From Burkholderiales bacterium (GTDB lineage: Bacteria; Actinomycetota; Thermoleophilia; Gaiellales; Gaiellaceae), in NCBI GenBank assembly GCA_025935595.1, contig JAICUZ010000133.1:1-7228 (forward strand): a DNA stretch of 7,228 nucleotides. Reading direction: 5' to 3'. A program made the position numbers and the translations under genes. Positions 1 through 5,700 of this stretch are shown here, piece by piece. Under the pieces are notes generated by a model. The model made no database searches and was not told the origin of the DNA. It saw only the letters and a list, made by a program, of their open reading frames with translations. Position 1 is the first letter of the stretch, and each line of letters opens with the position of its first letter.

Positions 1-321
1 CCAGAACGGGATCTCGAGCAACCGAAGCTCGGTCGTCGCGGTCACGGTCGCGGTGCGAACCGCCTCGCTCACGAGCGCGATCTCGCCGAAGTGATCGCCA
101 GGCCCGAGCGTCGTGACGTCCTTGCCGCCGACATTCACCGCCGCCTCACCGCTTCCGACGACGAAGAAGCCGACGCCGCTCATCTCGCCTTCGGTCGTCA
201 CCTTCGTGCCGGGGCCGACCGTTCGCTCGCGGAAGCGCGCCGCGAGCTTCTTCAGCTGTCGGCTGTCGAGATCCGAGAAGAGTGGGACGCGCTTGAGGTC
301 GTCAGGCTTCGCGGTTGCCAT
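1..321 (-). CDS. Cyclic nucleotide-binding domain protein (N-terminal 107 residues, runs off left edge)
   Basis: This gene starts at an ATG at 321-319 and stays open to base 1, giving 107 codons without a stop. The protein begins MATAKPDDLKRVPLFSDLDS, the usual opening of a Crp/Fnr-type cyclic nucleotide-binding domain (an initial helix with the 'PLFSDLD' phrase). A beta-roll follows at about residues 33-107. The phosphate-binding cassette is visible: G-D-H-F-G-E at 75-80, then I-A-L, then R89-T90-A91, so the residues that usually contact the ribose and phosphate (the Glu and the Arg) are present. Binding of cAMP or cGMP is therefore plausible but unproven; many bacterial members sense other ligands or act as structural modules. 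What follows the domain lies outside the window, so it could be a Crp-like regulator, a stand-alone domain, or part of a transporter or kinase. Upstream is a 130-base gap with an inverted repeat. Only a weak Shine-Dalgarno-like AGGA precedes the start. Confidence 0.85.
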   Translation of the reverse strand, partial: MATAKPDDLKRVPLFSDLDSRQLKKLAARFRERTVGPGTKVTTEGEMSGVGFFVVGSGEAAVNVGGKDVTTLGPGDHFGEIALVSEAVRTATVTATTELRLLEIPFW

Positions 322-330
322 CGGACGCCG

Positions 331-336
331 ATCCTA
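331..336 (-). promoter_or_regulatory. Possible -10 element (TAGGAT) for the cyclic nucleotide-binding gene
   Basis: Read on the minus strand, TAGGAT fits the actinobacterial TANNNT -10 consensus and ends 9 bases before the ATG at 321. Transcription would begin within a few bases of the start codon, giving a near-leaderless mRNA, which is common in Actinobacteria. I see no convincing -35 box. The same bases contain the only Shine-Dalgarno-like AGGA, so the site could instead be a weak ribosome binding site. Confidence 0.25.
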
Positions 337-387
337 CAAGGCGAAATGGCTTCACCTCTGACGTCTGGTCCGCGCGCACACCGAACC

Positions 388-416
388 GGTGTCAGACACC
401 ACTGGTGTCTGACACC
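388..416. repeat. Tandem palindrome pair forming a 13-bp hairpin (REP/BIME-like, or terminator stem)
   Basis: GGTGTCAGACACC (388-400) and GGTGTCTGACACC (404-416) are separated by ACT. Each copy is itself a palindrome with 6-base arms (GGTGTC/GACACC) around one central base, and the two copies are exact reverse complements. The whole element can therefore fold as a 13-bp perfect stem with a 3-base loop, or as two small hairpins. It lies in the gap between the HhH-GPD stop (452) and the cyclic nucleotide-binding gene start (321), both on the minus strand. No T-run follows on either strand, so it does not look like a classical intrinsic terminator, although a stem this strong after a stop codon could still end transcription or protect the 3' end. 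Alternatives are a dispersed extragenic palindrome or an operator for a dimeric regulator. Confidence 0.7.
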
Positions 417-445
417 AGGGCGTGGCGCACGACCAGGACTCCTCC

Positions 446-460
446 GGTGTCTCAGGCACC
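446..460. repeat. Degenerate third copy of the GGTGTC...CACC palindrome, over a stop codon
   Basis: GGTGTCTCAGGCACC has GGTG/CACC arms and shares the first seven bases of the 404-416 copy. It can form a short 6-bp stem with one wobble or mismatched pair. The stop codon of the HhH-GPD gene (TGA, 454-452) falls in its loop. It lies 29 bases from the strong palindrome pair and is probably a decayed member of the same repeat family. Chance similarity is possible because the match is imperfect. Confidence 0.4.
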
Positions 461-991
461 GCGCGCGGCCTTCTTGTACTCGCGCTTCCAGGTCTGGTAG
501 CGGTCGAGCTCCTCGGGCGAGGTGACATCGCCGAGCGTGGGGTGGTCCGGCGCCAACTCCTCGGCCGCCTTCACGTCGAACTGCTTCGCGAGCACGGCAC
601 CGAGCGACTTGATCTTCATCTCGCCGAACCCTGGGAGCGCGGCGATGCGCTTGCGGAGGTCATTCGAGTCGGTTGCATCTCGCCAGATCCGCGAGGCGTC
701 CCCGTCGTATTCCTCGGCGACGACGCTCGCGAGGTCGCGCACACGCTGCGCCATCGCGCCGGGAAAGCGGTGGATCGCAGGCTTGGTCGCGAACGCGTCG
801 GCGAGATCCATCGCCGCGAGCGCACGCGGGTCGAGCGTGCCGGCGCGTTCCTTGAGCACGTACGGCCCGGCGAACGCCTTCTGCACCGTCACCTGCTGGT
901 CGATCGCGAAGCCGACGAGCAGCGCGAACGGCTCCTCGGCGAGGAGCTTGCATGCCTTCGGGTCGTCCGTGAACCAGAGCGCGTCGGGCAA
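452..991 (-). CDS. HhH-GPD family base-excision-repair-like protein (179 aa)
   Basis: This is a small helix-hairpin-helix/GPD-fold protein resembling the short actinobacterial group annotated as 'HhH-GPD-type base excision DNA repair protein' (TIGR03252-like, from memory). Visible marks are the N-terminal 'DDPKACKLL' phrase, the D31-Q32-Q33 motif of the first conserved helix, the hairpin L119-P-G-F-G-E-M-K (119-126), and the 'DVTSPEEL...YQTWKREYKKAARG' tail at 155-178. Family enzymes excise damaged or mismatched bases, but this group has no established substrate as far as I know. Aligned by eye with endonuclease III, the catalytic Lys and Asp positions are not clearly conserved here (see findings). 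The start is TTG (991-989): an in-frame TAG lies two codons upstream, so no earlier start exists, and the next family landmarks begin within a few residues. The gap to the upstream DivIVA-domain gene is only 3 bases, implying translational coupling. Confidence 0.88.
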   Translation of the reverse strand: MPDALWFTDDPKACKLLAEEPFALLVGFAIDQQVTVQKAFAGPYVLKERAGTLDPRALAAMDLADAFATKPAIHRFPGAMAQRVRDLASVVAEEYDGDASRIWRDATDSNDLRKRIAALPGFGEMKIKSLGAVLAKQFDVKAAEELAPDHPTLGDVTSPEELDRYQTWKREYKKAARGA

Positions 992-994
992 GGG

Positions 995-1630
995 CTAGTC
1001 GACCGAATCTGTCGACGTCTCCGCCTGCGGCGCCTCCGCATCCGGCGCAGGCTCTGTCCCGTTCTGGCCGATCACCGCTTCCAACGTCTCGCGCAGCCTG
1101 TCACGCAGGTCGTTCTCGAGCCTGCGCAGGCGATCGACCTCGACTGCCGAGTGACGCGCCGAGCTGCGTGCTTCCCGCTCGATGCCGATTGCGCGGCGGC
1201 GCGCCGCCTTCAGCAGCGCCTGGGCATCCTGGCGCGCCGACTCGCGGGTCTCACGAGCGGCGCGCTGCGCGGCACGGAGAAGGGCACGGGTCAACTCGTC
1301 GCGCGACTCGTGCACGTGCAGCTTCCTCCGCAGCTGCGCGACCTCTTCTGCGAGCGCTGTCTCGCGCCGGACTCCGTCCACGTCGACGCGCGTCTCCCGC
1401 GCTGCGATGGCACGGGTGAACTCCTCCTGTTGGAGCGCGATTCGTGCTTCGAGGTTCTCGATCTCGTGTTTGAGCCGTTCCTCGTTCTTGATTCGGTCCT
1501 CGTGTGCGCGGATCGCCCGGCGATAGTCCCAGGCGACGCGCTTCAGGAGCTCGTCGGTCGCTTCGCGGTCATAGCCGCGGAGCGAAACCTGCAGCTTGCC
1601 GGGATCGATTTCTTCGGGACGGATCGGCAT
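995..1630 (-). CDS. DivIVA-domain coiled-coil protein (211 aa)
   Basis: Residues 1-45 fit the DivIVA/GpsB N-terminal domain: 'MPIRPEEIDPGKLQVSLRGY' followed by D-R-E-A-T-D-E-L-L, matching the family pattern of a Pro near the start, a beta-like segment, G-Y-D, then a helix of the 'EVDxFL' type. Residues from about 45 to 185 are almost entirely charged, helix-forming heptads (many Glu, Arg, Ala, Leu) predicted to form a long coiled coil. The last 25 residues are an acidic, Pro/Ala/Glu/Asp-rich tail, probably disordered. DivIVA proteins are cytoplasmic scaffolds that gather at curved membrane such as poles and septa and recruit cell-wall or division factors. This one is shorter than polar-growth DivIVA (Wag31), so a paralogue or GpsB-like role is likelier than the main DivIVA. 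The ATG at 1630 has a good ribosome site, GAGGGAG (1637-1643), six bases upstream. The longer reading frame through to 2092 is out of frame with the real upstream gene and is not used. Confidence 0.85.
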   Translation of the reverse strand: MPIRPEEIDPGKLQVSLRGYDREATDELLKRVAWDYRRAIRAHEDRIKNEERLKHEIENLEARIALQQEEFTRAIAARETRVDVDGVRRETALAEEVAQLRRKLHVHESRDELTRALLRAAQRAARETRESARQDAQALLKAARRRAIGIEREARSSARHSAVEVDRLRRLENDLRDRLRETLEAVIGQNGTEPAPDAEAPQAETSTDSVD

Positions 1631-1636
1631 GCGATG

Positions 1637-1643
1637 CTCCCTC
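1637..1643 (-). promoter_or_regulatory. Ribosome binding site of the DivIVA-domain gene (GAGGGAG)
   Basis: On the minus strand GAGGGAG ends six bases before the ATG at 1630. It is the best Shine-Dalgarno match in the window, and it fixes the start of the DivIVA-domain protein within a much longer open frame. It lies in the 52-base gap after the DUF1028 stop codon. Confidence 0.65.
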
Positions 1644-1682
1644 GAATGGGGGACGAACCTTACCGCCGCCGCGAAGGCCGCG

Positions 1683-2531
1683 CTACTGGGCGTTCGGGGC
1701 GTCGACGATGTCTTCGAGCGGCGGCATCTCGGGATGCCGTGCGAACCGTTTGAACGCCTCGCGCCACATCGGCTGCTCCGCGGCGAGCGCGTCGAGTCGT
1801 TTACGCGCCTCCTCCTGACTCCCGCTCCCGGCCGCATCGAGCACGCCGAGAAAGCGGACGTACGACTCCGGCAGCCCATCCTGCTCCGCGCCGGGCGAGG
1901 CCGGCCGGGCCCGGTTGGCGCGCCGGTAGCCCTCGGCGAGGCCGAGCAGCCGCCGCAGCTGCGCGAGCGAGTCGTCGCCGTCCTCCACGCGCAGGTCGAC
2001 GACGCGCTCCCACGGCTCTCCCTCTGCCGGGACGACGACGATCCCGGCTCCGCCGCGGCCGCGCCAGTCGCCGCCTGCAGCCTCGGCGGCATCGAGGGCC
2101 GCCATCAGCCGCTGCGCCAGCGAGCCGGTGGTCGACGTGAACGCCTCTCCCATCGTGATCCAGGCGTCGGCGGCGAGCATGTTCCCCTGCGCACACCAGT
2201 TCTCGCCGGCGGCGTTCCCGGCGTGGGGGATGCAGTCGCCGCCGGTCCACTGCGCGGTCGCGCCGCTCGCGTCCATGAACGCCACCTGGCGAAAGCCGCT
2301 CAGTGCGTCGGGCTCGCGCAGCTCGTCGAGCGCTGCTTGCGGCGACTTGCCGGCCGCGAGCAGCTCGAGCCCGCGGAAGCCGTACCGGCGGTCGGTGAAC
2401 GACTGGGTGGCAATCACACCCACACCCGGCGTAGCCCAGGGCACGGCCGCGCCGGTGTTGAACGCCTGTGACTGGACGGCGACGCCGAGCTCGCCCGTCT
2501 CCGGGTCGCGGCCGAGGATCGAGTAGGTCAT
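1683..2531 (-). CDS. DUF1028 family protein, Ntn-hydrolase superfamily (282 aa)
   Basis: The N-terminal 210 residues match the DUF1028 family: 'MTYSILGRDPETGELGVAVQ' at the start, then 'VPWATPGVGVIATQSFTD' (30-47), the Tyr/Gly segment 'RRYGFRGLELLAAG', 'GDCIPHAGNAAGENWCAQGN' (98-117), and the helix 'SLAQRLMAALDAAEAAGGDWRGRG'. Family annotation places it in the Ntn-hydrolase superfamily, predicting an amidohydrolase or peptidase-like activity, but no reaction is established. Residues from about 185, including a 'VEDGDDSLAQLRRLLGLAEG' segment, correspond to the extra C-terminal domain often listed as a putative peptidoglycan-binding module. I see no signal peptide, so a cytoplasmic location is likely. 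I prefer the ATG at 2531 because family members begin with M-T-Y/F-S; a GTG at 2537 would add two residues. It is the first gene of the minus-strand cluster. Confidence 0.9.
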   Translation of the reverse strand: MTYSILGRDPETGELGVAVQSQAFNTGAAVPWATPGVGVIATQSFTDRRYGFRGLELLAAGKSPQAALDELREPDALSGFRQVAFMDASGATAQWTGGDCIPHAGNAAGENWCAQGNMLAADAWITMGEAFTSTTGSLAQRLMAALDAAEAAGGDWRGRGGAGIVVVPAEGEPWERVVDLRVEDGDDSLAQLRRLLGLAEGYRRANRARPASPGAEQDGLPESYVRFLGVLDAAGSGSQEEARKRLDALAAEQPMWREAFKRFARHPEMPPLEDIVDAPNAQ

Positions 2532-2571
2532 GCCCACGAGTAAACACGTTGCGATCGGGTAGGCGACCGGT
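2532..2571. promoter_or_regulatory. 40-base divergent intergenic region
   Basis: This short gap separates the DUF1028 start (minus strand) from the small membrane protein start (plus strand). It contains the only locally A/T-rich patch nearby (TAAACACGTT, 2541-2550). With so little space, any promoters for the two units must overlap each other or extend into the coding sequences. I cannot assign a confident -10/-35 pair on either strand. AGGCGA (2561-2566), five bases before the plus-strand ATG, is a weak ribosome site. Confidence 0.35.
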
Positions 2572-2724
2572 ATGACCGAATCGCCGAAAGACCTCGTCGA
2601 CGAGGCGCAGCGCGGGCGGAGCGAGCGGACGCCCTGGCTCGCACTGACCGGTGTGACGATCGCCGTGGCAGCGCTCGTCTGCGTGATCCTCGCTGTGGCG
2701 CTGATCGTCTACTTCGTCGCCTGA
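2572..2724 (+). CDS. Small single-span membrane protein (50 aa), upstream of lhr
   Basis: The ATG at 2572 opens a 50-codon frame ending in TGA at 2722-2724. The first 20 residues are charged and soluble (MTESPKDLVDEAQRGRSERT). Residues 21-50 form one strongly hydrophobic helix rich in Val, Ala, Leu and Ile, with a Trp at its inner edge and a Tyr near its outer edge. Arginines at 14, 16 and 19 just before the helix predict a cytoplasmic N-terminus, and the protein ends as it leaves the membrane. The abrupt soluble-to-hydrophobic pattern, the weak ribosome site AGGCGA five bases upstream, and the 14-base gap to the lhr start all support a real gene, probably co-transcribed with lhr. I do not recognise a family and cannot assign a function. 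Confidence 0.7.
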   Translation: MTESPKDLVDEAQRGRSERTPWLALTGVTIAVAALVCVILAVALIVYFVA

Positions 2725-2738
2725 TCTACGCTGGGGAC

Positions 2739-5700
2739 ATGGACCCGCTGGCTTGCTTCTCGCCCGCGACGCGGGCCTGGTTCGAGCACACCTTCGCCGG
2801 GCCGACCCCTCCGCAGGAGCTCGGCTGGCCCGCGATCGCGACCGGCGCGCACGTCCTCATCCAGGCGCCCACAGGCAGCGGCAAGACGCTGACGGCGTTC
2901 CTCTACGCGCTCGACCGGCTGAGCGAGTCGCCCGGCAACGGCTTGCGCGTCCTTTACGTCTCGCCGTTGAAAGCGCTGAACTACGACATCGAGCGCAACC
3001 TGCGCGGCCCGCTCGCAGGGCTCCAGTCGCAGGTGCGGGTCGCGGTGCGCACCGGCGACACGCCCGCGAAGGAGCGGCGCGAGCTGATCAAGGAGCCGCC
3101 GGACATCCTCATCACGACGCCCGAGTCGCTCTACTTGATGCTGACCTCGCAGGCGCGCGACACGCTGCGCAATGTCGAGACGCTGATCCTCGACGAGGTG
3201 CACGCGATTGCAGGCGTCAAGCGTGGGTCCCACCTCGCGATCTCCGTCGAGCGCCTGGAATCGCTCGTCGACGGGCCGCTGCAACGCATCGGGCTCTCGG
3301 CAACGCAGCGGCCGATCGAGGAGATCGGCCGCTTTGTCTCCGGTGGACGGCCGATCACGATTGTCGACGCCGGGACACGAAAGGAGCTCGACCTCGAGGT
3401 GGTCGTCCCCGTCGAGGACATGCGCGAGCTCGGCTCGACCGCGTCGCTGTCGTACCCGGTGCCGGCCGACGGGCAGGAGATGGACGCGGGCACGGAGCTC
3501 GGGACGCAGTCGATCTGGCCGTCGATCTATCCGGAGCTCTTGCGGCTCGTGCAGGCGCACCGCTCGACGATCGTGTTCGTCAACAACCGCCGGCTGGCAG
3601 AGCGGTTGGCCTTGCGCCTCAACGAGCTCGCGAACGACGGCAACGACGGCCCGCGCCGCGAGATCGCGCGCGCGCACCACGGTTCGCTCGCGCGCGAGCA
3701 GCGCGTCCTCGTCGAGGAAGAGCTCAAGGCAGGTCGGATCCCGTGTCTCGTCGCCACGTCGAGCCTCGAGCTCGGGATCGACATGGGCGCGGTCGACCTG
3801 GTGATCCAGGTCGAGTCGCCCAAGTCGGTCGCGCGCGGCCTGCAGCGCATCGGTCGCGCCGGCCACGAACTCGGCGCGGTCTCGAAGGGCCGCATCTTCC
3901 CCAAGTTCCGTGCCGACCTGCTCGAGAGCGCCGTCGTCGCCCGCGCGATGCGGGAGGGGGCGATCGAGGAAACGCGCATCCCCACCAATCCGCTCGACGT
4001 GCTGGCGCAGCAGGTCGTCGCGATTTCGGCCGACGCCGAAATCGCCACTCAGGAGGTCTACGAGCTCGTGACGCGGGCGTACCCGTTCCGCGACCTGAGT
4101 CGGGCGCAGTTCGACAACGTGCTCGACATGCTCGCCGGGCGCTACCCGTCCGACGAGTTCGCCGAGCTGCGACCGCGGATCATCTGGGACCGGACGAACG
4201 GCACGATCCGGGCACGCGACGGTGCGCGGCGGCTCGCTGTCACGAACGCCGGCACGATCCCCGACCGCGGCCTCTTCGGCGTGTTCCTCGTCGACGGCGG
4301 CGGCCGCGTCGGCGAGCTCGACGAGGAGATGGTCTACGAGGCGCGCGCGGGCCAGACCTTCCTGCTCGGCGCGTCGACCTGGCGCATCGAGGAGATCACC
4401 CGCGATCGCGTGCTCGTCTCGCCCGCACCCGGGCTGCCCGGCGCCGTGCCGTTCTGGAAGGGCGAGGGCGTCGGCCGGCCGTACGAGCTCGGACAGAAGA
4501 TCGGAGTTGCTGCGCGAGAGGTCGTTGCGGGAGACGACGCGAAGGCGCTGTCGCGCCTTCGCTCCGACTTCCATCTGGACGAGCGGGCCGCGAAGAACCT
4601 ACTGGCGTTCCTGCGAGAGCAGGAGCGCGAAACCGGCGCGATCCCGTCTGACAAGACCGTTGTCGTCGAGCGCTTCCGCGACGAGATCGGCGACTGGCGC
4701 GTCTGCATCCTGACGCCGTTCGGCGGTCGCGTGCACGCACCGTGGGCGATGGCGATCGCGGCGCGGCTGCGCGAGGCGCGCGGGATCGACGCGCAGTCGA
4801 TCTGGTCGGACGACGGCATCGCGCTGCACTTTCCCGAGGCGGATGCTCCACCGCCCACCGAGGAGCTCGTCATCGACCCCGGCGAGGTCGAGGACCTCGT
4901 CGTCGGGGAACTGGGGGAGACCGCGCTCTTCGGTGCACGCTTCCGCGAGAACGCCGCGCGCGCGCTCTTGATCCCGCGCCGCCGTCCCGGAGCACGCACG
5001 CCGCTCTGGCAGCAACGCCTGAAAGCGCAGTCGCTGCTCGGCGTCGCGCGCAAGTACGGGAGCTTCCCGGTGATCCTCGAGACCTATCGCGAGTGCCTGC
5101 AGGACGTGTTCGACCTGAGTGCGTTGCGCGCTGTCTTGCAAGGGCTGCAGACGCGCGAGCTCGACCTCGTCGAGGTCGAGACCCAGAGCGCGTCGCCGTA
5201 CTCCGCGTCGCTGCTCTTCGACTACATCGCGACGTACATGTACGAGGACGACACGCCGCCCGCCGAACGGCGGGCGCAGGCGCTGTCGCTCGATCGCGAC
5301 CTGTTGCGCGAGCTGCTCGGCCAGGAAGAGCTGCGCGACCTCCTCGATCGCGACGCGGTCGAAGACGTCGAGCGGCAGCTGCGCGGGCAGCCGACGAGCT
5401 CCGACCAGCTGCATGACCAGCTTCGGATTCGCGGTGACCTGCGCGTCGGCGAGTACGACGTCGAGCTCGCGGCTCCGCTTCTCAAAGAGCGGCGCGCGGT
5501 GCTCGTTCGCATCGCCGGCGAGGAGCGGCTGATCGCGGCGGAGGATGCAGGTCGCTACCGCGATGCGCTCGGCGCTATGCCGCCGTCGGGCCTGCCGGAC
5601 GCGTTCCTCGACGGCGGTCCCGATTCGCTGCGGCAGCTCGTGCTCCGTTACGCGAAGGGACGAGGCCCATTCACGACCGACGAGGCGTGCGTGCGGTTCG

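Noticed and set aside
422..1753. A 443-codon open frame on the plus strand over the HhH-GPD and DivIVA-domain genes
   Set aside because: The minus-strand frames carry recognisable HhH-GPD and DivIVA domains. The plus-strand product is Arg/Leu-rich without motifs and crosses two real genes and their junction.
1631..2092. N-terminal extension of the DivIVA-domain frame to 365 residues
   Set aside because: The extension overlaps the DUF1028 gene in another frame and has Arg/Ser-rich composition. A good ribosome site precedes the internal ATG at 1630, where the domain begins.
1596..2471. A 291-codon open frame on the plus strand opposite the DUF1028 gene
   Set aside because: The DUF1028 match on the other strand is clear along the whole length, and this product has no recognisable features.
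2709..4574. A 621-codon open frame on the minus strand, antisense to the helicase
   Set aside because: Its product is a low-complexity Arg/Asp/Glu/Leu mixture with no family motifs. It is the expected shadow of GC-rich codons opposite the clearly real Lhr motifs.
5160..5180. Palindrome CTCGACCTCG-T-CGAGGTCGAG in lhr
   Set aside because: With a one-base centre it cannot form a normal hairpin, and it follows directly from the preferred codons CTC, GAC, GTC and GAG, which are complementary to one another.
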